64,000 nt of DNA from Duganella sp. Root1480D1 (GCF_001427305.1 NZ_LMFZ01000047.1:1-64000), one strand, 5' to 3'. Positions 34,025-43,468 are shown, counted from the first letter of the stretch. Made by a program: numbers and translations. The notes: a model not told the origin generated them from the letters alone.

Positions 34025-34368
34025 GTGATGACTCCTAAGGTAGTCAAAACTTGGGCAATCGCCGCAGCCAGGCCAATGGCGATCAATGCGCGGAGCAAGA
34101 CATAATTCAATAGCCAGCCCATGAGGGCCATCACAGTGAAGCGCAAGGCGCCGCGGTACCCGACTTCGGTACGGAAGGTCAGCCTGGCGTTCAGTAGGTA
34201 GTTTGCAATTGCGCTGAGCGCGTAACCGATCGTGGACGCAGCAAGCACATCCATGCCTGCGCCGTAGACAAACAGCAGGGTCAACACATAATGCAAAGCT
34301 GTCGCACTTCCGCCCACGACCAGGAAGCTGAACAAACTTCGCGCCGACAGAGTCTTGGTAATAGGCAT
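33982..34368 (-). CDS. GtrA-like membrane protein
   Basis: 128 residues with four membrane segments and the GtrA pattern FLVVGGSATALHYVLTLLFV, ANYLLNARLTFR near its middle and a C-terminal WNYLVSAFWTFR. GtrA proteins are thought to flip the lipid-linked sugar made by GtrB. Start MPITKTL is used; an ATG 8 codons upstream is possible and neither has a good ribosome site. First gene of the three-gene module. Confidence 0.82.
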   Translation of the reverse strand: MPITKTLSARSLFSFLVVGGSATALHYVLTLLFVYGAGMDVLAASTIGYALSAIANYLLNARLTFRTEVGYRGALRFTVMALMGWLLNYVLLRALIAIGLAAAIAQVLTTLGVITWNYLVSAFWTFRP

Positions 34369-34674
34369 GTACCAAGTTTGACATACATACATGGCTACGT
34401 GCCAGTTTTGTCGCGGGGGGCCTTGCGCCGCATTTCACATTACGAAAATCGAATCTCATATCGTAGAAAATTGCTTGGCGGCGCACCATACCGAACAGTT
34501 CATTCCGCGAAAAGCAATTTCATATCATGGCATTAAATCACTAACACACTGAATTTAAACAACAAAATATAGCTTATATGTCTTATATAAGACATGGTGC
34601 ATCGCAAAAGAACGGCCTATCATTATTCCAAGTGCTTCACCTTTTTTAATCCGCTTTTTTGCTAGGAATAGACC
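34369..34674. other. Divergent intergenic region gtrA-aceA
   Basis: About 306 bases without a gene. The right half is AT-rich and carries the palindrome at 34578-34595. No clear -10/-35 pair for aceA was found by eye, so its promoter is unassigned. Confidence 0.6.
34578..34595. promoter_or_regulatory. Perfect 18-bp palindrome upstream of aceA
   Basis: ATGTCTTATATAAGACAT, fully self-complementary, 79 bases before the isocitrate lyase ATG. It has the look of a dimeric regulator's operator. The regulator is not in this window. Confidence 0.65.
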
Positions 34675-36255
34675 ATGTCCCACTATCAAGACGACATCCA
34701 AGCCATCGCAGCCCTGAAGGAACGCAATGGCAGCGCCTGGAACGCCATCAGCCCGGAAGCGGCCGCCCGTATGCGCGCCCAGAACAAGTTCAAGACCGGC
34801 CTGGACATTGCCCGCTACACTGCCAAGATCATGCGCGCCGACATGGCCCGTTACGATGCCGACCCATCCCAGTACACCCAGTCCCTGGGCTGCTGGCACG
34901 GTTTCATCGGCCAGCAAAAAATGATCTCGATTAAGAAGCACTTCAACAGCACCGACCGCCGCTACCTCTACCTGTCGGGCTGGATGGTTGCTGCACTGCG
35001 CTCCGAATTCGGCCCGCTGCCTGACCAGTCGATGCACGAAAAAACTGCCGTGTCGGCCCTGATCAAGGAGCTGTACACCTTCCTGCGCCAGGCTGATGCG
35101 CGCGAACTGGGCGGCCTGTTCCGTCAACTGGATGCCGCCAGCGGCGACGCCAAGAAAGCCATCCAGGACAAGATCGACAACCACGTGACCCACGTCGTGC
35201 CGATCATCGCCGACATCGACGCCGGTTTCGGCAATGCCGAAGCGACCTACCTGCTGGCCAAGCAGTTCATCGAGGCCGGTGCCTGCTGCATCCAGATCGA
35301 GAACCAGGTGTCGGACGAAAAGCAGTGCGGCCACCAGGATGGCAAGGTCACCGTTCCACACGAAGACTTCCTGGCCAAGATCCGCGCCGTGCGCTACGCC
35401 TTCCTCGAGCTGGGCGTGGATGACGGCATTATCGTGGCCCGTACCGATTCGCTGGGCGCCGGCCTGACCAAGCAGATCGCCGTCACCAGCAAGCCAGGCG
35501 ACCTGGGCGACCAATACAACGCCTTCCTGGATTGCGACGAAGTCGCCGCCGACGCCCTGGGCAACGGCGACGTGATCATCAAGCGCGACGGCAAGCTGCT
35601 GCGTCCTAAGCGCCTGCCTTCCAACCTGTTCCAGTTCCGTTCCGGCACCGGCGAAGCGCGCTGTGTCCTGGACTGCATCACCTCGCTGCAGAACGGCGCC
35701 GACCTGCTGTGGATCGAAACCGAAAAACCGCACATCGGCCAGATCGGCGGCATGGTCAAGGAAATCCGCAAGGTAATCCCGAACGCCAAGCTGGTGTACA
35801 ACAACAGCCCATCGTTCAACTGGACCCTGAACTTCCGCCAGCAAGCCTACGACCGCATGAAGAACGCCGGCGAAGACGTATCGGCCTACGACCGCGCCGC
35901 GCTGATGAATGTCGAGTACGACAGCACCGCGCTGGCCCTGGAAGCAGACGAGAAGATCCGCACCTTCCAGGCTGACGCAGCCCGCGAAGCCGGCATCTTC
36001 CACCACCTGATCACCCTGCCGACCTACCACACCGCGGCCCTGTCGACCGACAACCTGGCCAAGGAATACTTCGGCGACCAGGGCATGCTGGGCTACGTGG
36101 CTGGCGTGCAGCGCAAGGAAATCCGCCAGGGTATCGCCTGCGTCAAACACCAGAACATGTCCGGCTCCGACATCGGCGACGACCACAAGGAATACTTCAG
36201 CGGCGAATCGGCGCTGAAGGCCGCCGGTAAAGACAACACCATGAACCAGTTCTAA
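34675..36255 (+). CDS. aceA: Isocitrate lyase
   Basis: 526 residues, the long bacterial type found in Pseudomonas and Burkholderiales. Cleaves isocitrate to glyoxylate and succinate, the entry to the glyoxylate bypass needed on acetate or fatty acids. The catalytic loop is EKQCGHQDGKVT with C218 (KQCGH rather than KKCGH); ADIDAGFGNAEATYLLAKQF binds Mg and the substrate. No malate synthase gene is adjacent. Followed by a strong terminator. Confidence 0.97.
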   Translation: MSHYQDDIQAIAALKERNGSAWNAISPEAAARMRAQNKFKTGLDIARYTAKIMRADMARYDADPSQYTQSLGCWHGFIGQQKMISIKKHFNSTDRRYLYLSGWMVAALRSEFGPLPDQSMHEKTAVSALIKELYTFLRQADARELGGLFRQLDAASGDAKKAIQDKIDNHVTHVVPIIADIDAGFGNAEATYLLAKQFIEAGACCIQIENQVSDEKQCGHQDGKVTVPHEDFLAKIRAVRYAFLELGVDDGIIVARTDSLGAGLTKQIAVTSKPGDLGDQYNAFLDCDEVAADALGNGDVIIKRDGKLLRPKRLPSNLFQFRSGTGEARCVLDCITSLQNGADLLWIETEKPHIGQIGGMVKEIRKVIPNAKLVYNNSPSFNWTLNFRQQAYDRMKNAGEDVSAYDRAALMNVEYDSTALALEADEKIRTFQADAAREAGIFHHLITLPTYHTAALSTDNLAKEYFGDQGMLGYVAGVQRKEIRQGIACVKHQNMSGSDIGDDHKEYFSGESALKAAGKDNTMNQF

Positions 36256-36276
36256 GCCTGCCCTCCAACGCAAGCA

Positions 36277-36301
36277 ACGCCACCTTCGGGTGGCGTTTTT
36301 T
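36277..36301 (+). terminator. aceA terminator
   Basis: ACGCCACC (36277-36284), UUCG tetraloop, GGTGGCGT (36289-36296), then a run of Ts to 36301. Textbook factor-independent terminator. Confidence 0.92.
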
Positions 36302-36363
36302 ATTGCCCTTCGGAATTTGTGTGGTTTCCTGGTCAATCGCTGGCGCTTAACGAAACGTCACGA

Positions 36364-36393
36364 TTGACCTAAATAGCAGAAGCCTTCTAGCAT
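36364..36393 (+). promoter_or_regulatory. Possible S8 protease promoter
   Basis: TTGACC (36364-36369), 18-bp spacer, TAGCAT (36388-36393), 83 bases before the ATG. Weak -10. Confidence 0.4.
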
Positions 36394-36475
36394 CAACCTT
36401 GATAGCCGCTACGTGCGGCTGTCTCGCTTCTGGTGTCCAAGGCCCTTCATCCACATACGATTCCCAGGACTCATC

Positions 36476-38044
36476 ATGTTCAAAAAACATACCGGAAATA
36501 CTCGCACCAAATTCGCCATGACCGTACTGGCCGCGGCAATCAGCGCCCACTTCTCGCTCGCCAGCGCTGCCACCGACGGCAGCACGCGCGTCATCGTCGG
36601 CTTCAAAGCCGGCGGCGCGGCAAACGGCAAGGCAGCCATCGCGGCGGCGCGCGGCAAAGTGGTACAGGACCTGGCGGAAATCAACGCCACGGCAGCCGAG
36701 ATCCCCAGCAGCGAACTGGCCATACTGCGCAAGAATTCCCAGGTCGATTTCGTGGAGGAGGACCAGAAGCGCTACCCCTTCGCCACCAGCACGCCGTCCA
36801 CCGGCACGCCCTATATGCTGGGCCAGTTGGTCCCGTATGGCATCAGCATGGTCCAGGCCGACCAGCTGCCGGACACATACGTCAGCAACCGCACGGTCTG
36901 CATCATCGACTCCGGCATCGACCTGGCGCATGAAGACCTGAACGGCAATCACCTCAGCGGCAACAGCAATCCAGGCACCGGCAACTGGTACACCGACGAA
37001 CTGCATCACGGCACCCACGTGGCCGGCACCATCGCCGCCCTCAACAACGCTGGCGTCGGCGTGGTTGGCGTCAATCCCGGCCGCCAGTTGAACATCCATA
37101 TCGTCAAGGTATTCAGTGCCGACGAATGGACCTACACCTCGACCCTGATCGGCGCCGCCAACAAATGCGGCGCCGCGGGCGCCAATGTGATCAGCATGTC
37201 GCTTGGCGGCGGCGCCCCGAGCATCGCCGAGGAACTTGCTTTCGCCGGGCTGGCCAAGCGCGGCGTGCTGTCGATCGCGGCGGCCGGCAATGATGGTAAC
37301 AATACCCAGTCCTATCCAGCCGGCTATTCCAGCGTGATGTCGATCGGCGCAGTGGACCAGGACATGAAGATTGCCGACTTCTCGCAATTCACGCCGAAAG
37401 TCGAGCTGTCAGCGCCTGGCGTGAGCGTGCTGTCGACGGTCCCGATGGGTTCCGGCCGCGAAACGGAATTGAAGGTTGGCGCCTCCAGCTATGCTTCGCG
37501 CGTCATGGATGGTTCACCAGCAGGCGCCGTCACTGCGCCGTTGGCCAACTTCGGCCTCGGCACGGCAACCGACAGCGCCATGGCCGGCAAGATCTGCCTG
37601 ATCCAGCGCGGCTCGATCTCGTTCGGCACCAAGGTCGCCAACTGCCAGGCCAGCGGCGGCGTCGGCGCGGTGGTGTACAACAACGTGGCGGGCGAATTGA
37701 ACGGCACCTTGGGCGGCACCGTGACGGCAATTCCTTCGGTCGGCGTCTCGGACACCGATGGCGCCAGTCTGGTGGCGCAACTTGGCCAGCAAGCCAGCCT
37801 GAAGGTGACTGCCACCAACTACGCCTTGTTCGACGGCACCTCGATGGCGACGCCGCACGTGTCGGCAGTGGCTGCGCTGGTGTGGAGCTACTTCCCGAAA
37901 TGCAGCGCGGCCCAGATCCGCAGTACGCTGGACAAGACCGCGCTTGACCTGGGTGCGGCCGGCCGCGATCCATATTATGGCTACGGCCTGGTGCAAGCCA
38001 AGGCGGCGTATGACCGCATCCGTACCATGGGCTGCAACAATTAA
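36476..38044 (+). CDS. Secreted S8 (subtilisin-like) serine protease with PA insert
   Basis: 522 residues from the ATG at 36476, with AGGA upstream; a frame from 36413 adds 21 residues without a ribosome site. Signal peptide (ending LASA-A near residue 31), inhibitor-like propeptide (about 36-95, RVIVGFKAGG to VDFVEEDQK) and the subtilisin domain with the triad D145 (CIIDSGIDLAHED), H178 (HHGTHVAGTIAA) and S456 (DGTSMATPHVSAVAA). A PA domain is inserted between H and S (about 330-440, KICLIQRGSISF). An extracellular protease. Confidence 0.93.
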   Translation: MFKKHTGNTRTKFAMTVLAAAISAHFSLASAATDGSTRVIVGFKAGGAANGKAAIAAARGKVVQDLAEINATAAEIPSSELAILRKNSQVDFVEEDQKRYPFATSTPSTGTPYMLGQLVPYGISMVQADQLPDTYVSNRTVCIIDSGIDLAHEDLNGNHLSGNSNPGTGNWYTDELHHGTHVAGTIAALNNAGVGVVGVNPGRQLNIHIVKVFSADEWTYTSTLIGAANKCGAAGANVISMSLGGGAPSIAEELAFAGLAKRGVLSIAAAGNDGNNTQSYPAGYSSVMSIGAVDQDMKIADFSQFTPKVELSAPGVSVLSTVPMGSGRETELKVGASSYASRVMDGSPAGAVTAPLANFGLGTATDSAMAGKICLIQRGSISFGTKVANCQASGGVGAVVYNNVAGELNGTLGGTVTAIPSVGVSDTDGASLVAQLGQQASLKVTATNYALFDGTSMATPHVSAVAALVWSYFPKCSAAQIRSTLDKTALDLGAAGRDPYYGYGLVQAKAAYDRIRTMGCNN

Positions 38045-38988
38045 GCCGGGGTAAGCGCTTGCAGTGCGAGGGAAGCCATGGCGCGGATTCCCTCGTAAGA
38101 CCTGGCAGAGGCGATGAACCTGCCGTTGTGGCAAAAGCCGGCATCCGGCACGCCGGTAACCGCTGCCAGTTCGGCATCGTGCAAGCCCGCCCAGGATTCC
38201 GGCAAGTCGGCCCGCGCGTCGAAGCTCTCGGCGCTGACCGGGACGGTATGCAGCAGGTGGCGCTGCTCGGCGATGCTGTAGCTGATCACGAACAGCACTT
38301 TCGGCATTTCCTTGCGCACTACCTGGCTCCATGGCAGCGCGCCGTTTTTCAGGAACAGAACCTTGCCGCCCTCCAGCACTTCGGCCTGGCGCACCTGCTC
38401 CACCGCCAGCAAGGCGCCGACCCGGTATTTGACGGCATTCACCATGACATCGGTCAGCACGGCCATGGCACGGCGGAATTGCGCCAGCCGGAACGCCTCG
38501 CTCGCCTCGCCGTAACCCACCCTTTGCCCGTCAAGCCAGTTGATGTTGTAGCCGGCAATCACTGCCGACAAACCGTAGCCGCCCGGCGCGCTCTTCGTCG
38601 CGCCGACGTCCGCCAGGTCGAGGTATTGCACCACATCCGCATCGATGCCGTAGGCGATCTCGCGCGCCTGCCCTTCCGTAAGTTCCTGCCCGGCATGGGC
38701 AAGCGCCAGCGCGCTCACACAGCGGGCGCCATGCTCACGCCACACCAGCCCCGCGCTGGCGTAAGGAACACCGGTCTGCCGCGCCACATCGAAACCTTTT
38801 TGATGATGATCGAAGCGGCCTGCGGCCGGGTCCCACACGCCGCCGACGTCGACCGCAAAGTCGGCCGTGTCGATGACCGCCTGGTCGCGCGTGCGGACGA
38901 TCCCGGCGCCGGGATACAAAACGTTCAGGACAGCGACCGCCCACGCATCGTCTGCGTGGAAGGTGCCGCTGTGAGTCACTATGAGCAT
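38041..38988 (-). CDS. MYG1-family protein (predicted metal-dependent phosphoesterase)
   Basis: 315 residues of the MYG1/GAMM1 family. THSGTFHADDAWAVAVL at the N-terminus and FDHHQKGF near residue 70 are the metal-binding blocks of the DHH-like fold. The eukaryotic homologs are 3'-5' RNA exonucleases of organelles; the bacterial role is not established. Start MLIVTHSG at 38988 is favoured (GGAT upstream). Its stop overlaps the S8 gene's stop by 4 bases. Confidence 0.85.
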   Translation of the reverse strand: MLIVTHSGTFHADDAWAVAVLNVLYPGAGIVRTRDQAVIDTADFAVDVGGVWDPAAGRFDHHQKGFDVARQTGVPYASAGLVWREHGARCVSALALAHAGQELTEGQAREIAYGIDADVVQYLDLADVGATKSAPGGYGLSAVIAGYNINWLDGQRVGYGEASEAFRLAQFRRAMAVLTDVMVNAVKYRVGALLAVEQVRQAEVLEGGKVLFLKNGALPWSQVVRKEMPKVLFVISYSIAEQRHLLHTVPVSAESFDARADLPESWAGLHDAELAAVTGVPDAGFCHNGRFIASARSYEGIRAMASLALQALTPA

Positions 38989-39090
38989 GCCAAATCCAAT
39001 CGATGAAACTACAGTCATGATATACCGTGACACAATCCAGATACGTTTCGTTTCTATACTTGGCGCACAACAACACACGCGGAGGAAGCC

Positions 39091-40107
39091 TTGGAGCAGA
39101 AGATCGACACGCAACGCCGTTCCCTGATGGGAGGTTTCCTGGCATTGGCCGGCCTGGCCACGCTGGCGCCCATGGCACAGGCAATACCCCTGCCGGCTAG
39201 CACCGGCCGTTCCCTTGGCACCCTGCGCACGGTCCGCACGGCTGAACTGGAAATCGGCTACGCCGAACTGGGTCCCGCCAGCGGCCAGCCAGTCATCCTG
39301 CTGCATGGCTGGCCTTACGACATCCACAGCTTCGAAGACGTTGCGCCGTTGCTGGCAGGCGCCGGCTACCGGGTGCTGATGCCCTACCTGCGCGGCTATG
39401 GCAGCACGCGCTTCCTGTCCAAGGACACGTTCCGCAACGCCCAGCAGACTGCCGTGGCGCTCGACATCATCGGCATGATGGATGCGCTGAAAATCGACAC
39501 CGCCATCTTCGGTGCCTTCGACTGGGGTGCGCGCACGGCCTGCATCATCGCCGCCCTGTTCCCGGAACGCTGCAAGGGCCTGGTCTCGGTCAGCGGCTAC
39601 CTGATCGGCACCCCGGCAGGCAACCAGAAACCCTTGCCGCCGCAGGCCGAATACGAGTGGTGGTACCAGTACTACTTCGCCACCGAGCGTGGCCGGCTCG
39701 GTTATGAAGCCAACCGCAACGACTTCAACCGCCTGATCTGGAAAACCGCGTCGCCAAAATGGGCCTTCGATGAGGCCACGTTCGCCCGCAGCGCTGCAGC
39801 CTTCGACAATCCGGATCACGTCGACATCGTGGTCCACAACTACCGCTGGCGCCTGGGCCTGGCAGACGGCGAGCGCAAATACGATGCCCTGGAAGCCAGG
39901 CTGGCGGCAGGCCCCGCGATCACCGTACCATCGATAACGATGGAAGGCGACGCCAATGGCGCGCCACACCCGCCGCCGGCGGCCTATGCGAAGAAATTCA
40001 CCGGCAAGTACCAGCACCGCACGCTCGCAGGCGGCATCGGCCACAACCTGCCACACGAAGCGCCGCGCGAGTTTGCGCAGGCGATCATCGACGTGGCTGC
40101 AATGTAA
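39091..40107 (+). CDS. Alpha/beta hydrolase, epoxide-hydrolase type, Tat-exported
   Basis: 338 residues with a TTG start 4 bases after GGAGGA. The signal contains a twin arginine (TQRRSLMGGFLALAGL). The hydrolase core has LLHGWPYDIHSF (oxyanion hole) and the nucleophile elbow GAFDWGARTAC, with Asp rather than Ser, as in epoxide hydrolases and haloalkane dehalogenases. The last His lies in GGIGHNLPHEAP. Substrate unknown. It ends adjacent to the convergent DJ-1 gene, with no gap. Confidence 0.87.
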   Translation: MEQKIDTQRRSLMGGFLALAGLATLAPMAQAIPLPASTGRSLGTLRTVRTAELEIGYAELGPASGQPVILLHGWPYDIHSFEDVAPLLAGAGYRVLMPYLRGYGSTRFLSKDTFRNAQQTAVALDIIGMMDALKIDTAIFGAFDWGARTACIIAALFPERCKGLVSVSGYLIGTPAGNQKPLPPQAEYEWWYQYYFATERGRLGYEANRNDFNRLIWKTASPKWAFDEATFARSAAAFDNPDHVDIVVHNYRWRLGLADGERKYDALEARLAAGPAITVPSITMEGDANGAPHPPPAAYAKKFTGKYQHRTLAGGIGHNLPHEAPREFAQAIIDVAAM

Positions 40108-41007
40108 TCAGATGAAGCTGGCGGGATGCGCCTCGAACAGCTTCTTGTGCTCTTCCATGCAGAAGTAATACGTGCGCTTGCGGTAGGTGGTGGAGGCCGC
40201 GCTGGCCTTGTCGACATCCATATCGCAAACGGGACATAGCGGGTGCCGCTCGCTTGAACGGCGCGCCTTGGCGTAGATGCTGTTGGAGTTCGGGTCCAGC
40301 CAGCCCTGGCCCTGGTATTCCAGGGTATAGGCAGTATTGCTTGCGACGGCGCGGCCAAAGTAGCGCTCCACCACGCGCAGGGCGAGGTCGATGCCGGAAG
40401 ACAGCCCGCCGGCGGTGGCGATATTGCCCTCTTCCACAAAGCGCGCACCGCGCCTGAGGGTGACGCGGGGGAAGCGCATGGCGAAGTCCTTGAATGCGCC
40501 GTGATAGGTGACGGCCGACTTCCCGTCCAGCAGTCCGGCATGGGCCAGGATGAATGCTCCGGTACAGACCGACATGGTCAGGTCCGCCGTGCGCGAAGCC
40601 TGGCGCAGCCAGTCCAGCACTGCCGGATCGCCCACGGTTTGGGCCGGCACCACGATCAGCTTTGGCGCGGGTGCATTGGCGATGGAGTAGTTCGGCACGA
40701 TCTTCATGCCGCCGTAGGTAGTGATCGGTGCTTCCGTTGCGCCAACGGTGTAGAGCTGGAACACCGGCCCCTCGCCACGTCCCGGCACACTGACATTGGA
40801 AAACACTTCCCACGGTCCGCCAAAGTCGATGACGACGGCGTTATCGGACAGCAGGAAAGCCACCGGAATGCTGCCTTGCGCAGGCGGTTTCAAGGGCGCT
40901 GCCGGTGCCGGTGCGCCGGGCTGCTGCGCGTTGGCAAGGCCCAGGGCCGGCAGCGCGGCACCCAGTCCCATTGCGGTGGAAATACGGAACAGCTCTCTTC
41001 TTTTCAT
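40108..41007 (-). CDS. DJ-1/PfpI-family protein with C-terminal YHS domain
   Basis: 299 residues from the ATG at 41007. Twin-arginine signal (MKRRELFRISTAMGLG), a GlxA/isocyanide-hydratase-like DJ-1 domain (about 50-235) with cysteine elbow SVCTGAFILAHAGLLDG and YHGAFKDF, and a YHS-type domain at the end (HPLCPVCDMDV ... YYFCMEEHKKLF) with a cysteine-rich metal-binding pattern. The DJ-1 domain is normally cytosolic or AraC-linked; here it is exported and fused to a possible metal-binding module. Function unknown. Confidence 0.85.
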   Translation of the reverse strand: MKRRELFRISTAMGLGAALPALGLANAQQPGAPAPAAPLKPPAQGSIPVAFLLSDNAVVIDFGGPWEVFSNVSVPGRGEGPVFQLYTVGATEAPITTYGGMKIVPNYSIANAPAPKLIVVPAQTVGDPAVLDWLRQASRTADLTMSVCTGAFILAHAGLLDGKSAVTYHGAFKDFAMRFPRVTLRRGARFVEEGNIATAGGLSSGIDLALRVVERYFGRAVASNTAYTLEYQGQGWLDPNSNSIYAKARRSSERHPLCPVCDMDVDKASAASTTYRKRTYYFCMEEHKKLFEAHPASFI

Positions 41008-41144
41008 GGCATGCCCTCGAGGGATTGTTAAGGCTTGCAGTTTCCCATCGCTCCCTGTGCGAGGCGATGCAGCTCGCTGCAGCCCGCTGTGGTTTCGCTG
41101 CAAAGCCGTCGCCCGGTGCTTTGATTTCCCCTATCATTGCGGCC

Positions 41145-42179
41145 ATGACCGCAATCGCCCCCTTCCTCGCCTGGCTGGCGTTGGCTTTATTCGATGCCAC
41201 ACAAACCGTGGTATCCATGCACGCCATGGGCATGCAGCACGACTGGTGGACCTTGTTTTTCGTGATCGTCGCCTCGTGGGGCGTGTGGGCAGCCGCGACC
41301 CCGGTCGCGCTCGCACTGCTGCGACGCTTTCCCCTGCCATCGCGCGTTGCGGGCAATTGGGCCGTGCATTTCTGCGCCTGCCTGGCGATCGGCGCGGCCT
41401 GGACCTGCTGGGCCGCCACGCTCGAACATGCACTCAATCCCTTCGCCTATGCCAAAGGGCCTGAGCCGTTCCTGCCTTTGTGGAAATCGAAATTCATCGG
41501 CAACCTGGTGGGCGACGTGATCCTGTACGGCGCGATTGCGGCGCTAAGCGTGACCTTCGCCACGCGCAAGCGCCTGTCGCAGCAGCGCGAATTGCTGGCG
41601 CAGGCGCAACTGGCCGCACTGCGGCTTCAGCTCGAACCGCATTTCATCTTCAATGCGCTCAATGCGGTCACCGGCTTGATCCGCGAGAAGAAGGACAACG
41701 AAGCCATCGCCACCATTGCCGCACTGGGCGACCTGCTGCGCCGTGTCACGGACCGTTCGGAGCGCCAACTGGTGCCTCTGGAAAGCGAGGCCGAGTTCCT
41801 GCGCAAATACCTCGAGATCCAGCAAGTGCGCTTCGGCGAGCGCCTGCACTGGCAGCTCGATATTCCGGCAGATGTCGCAGGTGCACAGGTGCCCGACCTT
41901 GTCCTGCAGCCGCTGGTGGAAAACGCCATCAAGCACGGCATCGCCAAACGCGCCAAAGGCGGAACGCTGCACATCACGGCCGCCCGCGCCGGCGATACGC
42001 TGACGCTGTCCGTTGCCAACGACGGCCCGGCGCTGGCCGCGGAACTGCGCGACGGTGTTGGCCTGTCCAATACGCGCCAGCGCCTGCAGGCGCTGTACGG
42101 CGATCGGCAGTCGCTGGCATTGCTTGATACGGCGCAAGGCGTACAGGCCATGCTCATCCTGCCCTACCGGGAGCAATGA
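41145..42179 (+). CDS. LytS-type sensor histidine kinase
   Basis: 344 residues: four membrane segments (about 4-22, 36-58, 72-92, 117-138), then a His_kinase domain with phospho-site LEPHFIFNALNAVTGLIRE and an ATPase domain with LQPLVENAIKHGI and VANDGPAL. Its stop overlaps the response regulator start (ATGA at 42176-42179). Autophosphorylation and transfer to the next gene product is inferred from the pairing. Signal unknown. Confidence 0.9.
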   Translation: MTAIAPFLAWLALALFDATQTVVSMHAMGMQHDWWTLFFVIVASWGVWAAATPVALALLRRFPLPSRVAGNWAVHFCACLAIGAAWTCWAATLEHALNPFAYAKGPEPFLPLWKSKFIGNLVGDVILYGAIAALSVTFATRKRLSQQRELLAQAQLAALRLQLEPHFIFNALNAVTGLIREKKDNEAIATIAALGDLLRRVTDRSERQLVPLESEAEFLRKYLEIQQVRFGERLHWQLDIPADVAGAQVPDLVLQPLVENAIKHGIAKRAKGGTLHITAARAGDTLTLSVANDGPALAAELRDGVGLSNTRQRLQALYGDRQSLALLDTAQGVQAMLILPYREQ

Positions 42180-42880
42180 TGCTGCGCGCCCTGATTGTCG
42201 ACGACGAACCGCTGGCACGCAGCAATGTCGCCCTGCTGCTGGCACGCGATCCTGCCATCGCCGTGGTCGGCCAGTGCGGCTCGGCGGAAGAAGCCCTGGC
42301 AGCGCTGCCGGCGGCCCGGCCCGACCTGGTCTTCCTCGACATTGAAATGCCGGAATGCGACGGATTCGAACTGCTTGAGCGCCTGGGCACAGCGCCACCC
42401 TTTGCGGTCGTCTTTGTCACGGCCCACCACCGGTTCGCGCTGCGCGCCTTCGAAGTGGGCGCCCTCGACTACCTGCTCAAGCCGTTCGACGACCAGCGCT
42501 TCGAACGCGTGCTGGAACGCGTCAAAGAGCGCCTGCGCCTGCCGGGCGAAACGCACCGCTTCATCATCAGGAGCGGCAACGCCCTGGAGGTGGTGAAGTT
42601 TGCGGACGTCGACTGGATCGAAGCCAGCGACTACTACGCCTCGCTGCATGCCGGAAGCCGTGCGCACATGCTGCGCCGCAGCCTGTCCGAGCTGGAGGGC
42701 GAGCTGGCGCCGCACGGCTTCCAGCGCATCCACCGCTCCGCCATCGTCAACCTGGCACGCCTGCGCGCACTGGAACTCGGCAAAGACGGCGAGTATGAAG
42801 TCGTGCTGGAAACCGGCCAGCGCCTGCGCATGAGCCGCAGCTACCGCAAAACAGTGCTGGATCGAATGTCCCCGACTTAG
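42176..42880 (+). CDS. LytTR-family response regulator
   Basis: 234 residues: receiver domain with phospho-acceptor D55 in VFLDIEMPECDGFE and acidic pair DDEP at 9-12; LytTR DNA-binding domain from about residue 130 (VVKFADVDWIEASDYYA, MSRSYRKTVLDRM). The start could be either of two consecutive ATGs. Forms a two-component pair with the kinase just upstream. Targets not evident. Confidence 0.92.
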   Translation: MMLRALIVDDEPLARSNVALLLARDPAIAVVGQCGSAEEALAALPAARPDLVFLDIEMPECDGFELLERLGTAPPFAVVFVTAHHRFALRAFEVGALDYLLKPFDDQRFERVLERVKERLRLPGETHRFIIRSGNALEVVKFADVDWIEASDYYASLHAGSRAHMLRRSLSELEGELAPHGFQRIHRSAIVNLARLRALELGKDGEYEVVLETGQRLRMSRSYRKTVLDRMSPT

Positions 42881-42912
42881 TTATACTTGCATTTTTCTTA
42901 ACCTCAGAACAT

Positions 42913-43389
42913 ATGCAACGACTGACATTGGCCATTGCCGCGCTGGCCCTGAGCGCGTGCGCCACCAAGGACCAAAACCGCATCCAGGAAATCGGGGCCA
43001 CGCCGCTGCGGGACCTGAATATCGCCAAAATCGAGATCCCCGACGTCCTGCGGGACGCAGTGGGCAATCCATACAAGAGCCCTTCCGACCGAAGCTGCCC
43101 GGCCCTGCTGGCGCAAGTTGCGGACCTCGACGAAGAGCTGGGCCCGGACCTTGACGTTCCCGAGGAAAAGCAGAACCGCATGGACGCTTCGAAGGAAGCC
43201 CTGGGCGACGCCGCCACCGGCGCCCTGGCGCGCACGGTGGAAGGCGCGATCCCCTTCCGTGGTTGGCTGCGCAAGCTGAGCGGCGCCGAGCGCCATTCGA
43301 AGCAGGCGCAGACCGCGGTCCTGGCAGGCAAAGTCCGCCGCGGCTACCTGCGCGGCCTGATGGAGTCGAATTCCTGCATGAAGGCATAA
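42913..43389 (+). CDS. Lipoprotein of unknown function
   Basis: 158 residues with a short signal and lipobox LSAC (Cys at about 16). The mature part is acidic at first (LDEELGPDLDVPEEKQN) then basic (RKLSGAERHSKQAQ) with no recognised fold. Two further cysteines, SCPALL and NSCMKA, may pair. Likely tethered to a membrane facing the periplasm. Confidence 0.75.
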   Translation: MQRLTLAIAALALSACATKDQNRIQEIGATPLRDLNIAKIEIPDVLRDAVGNPYKSPSDRSCPALLAQVADLDEELGPDLDVPEEKQNRMDASKEALGDAATGALARTVEGAIPFRGWLRKLSGAERHSKQAQTAVLAGKVRRGYLRGLMESNSCMKA

Positions 43390-43468
43390 ACGCGCATAAA
43401 CCGCTTGCTTTTGCTGCGCCGCATCATGCTAGAATCGTTGCAATCTTAGCCACAGTGGGGGCCAGCAA

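Noticed and set aside
38989-40056. N-terminal extension of MYG1 through the hydrolase gene
   Set aside because: The extension is antisense to a clear hydrolase; MYG1 similarity begins at MLIVTHSG.
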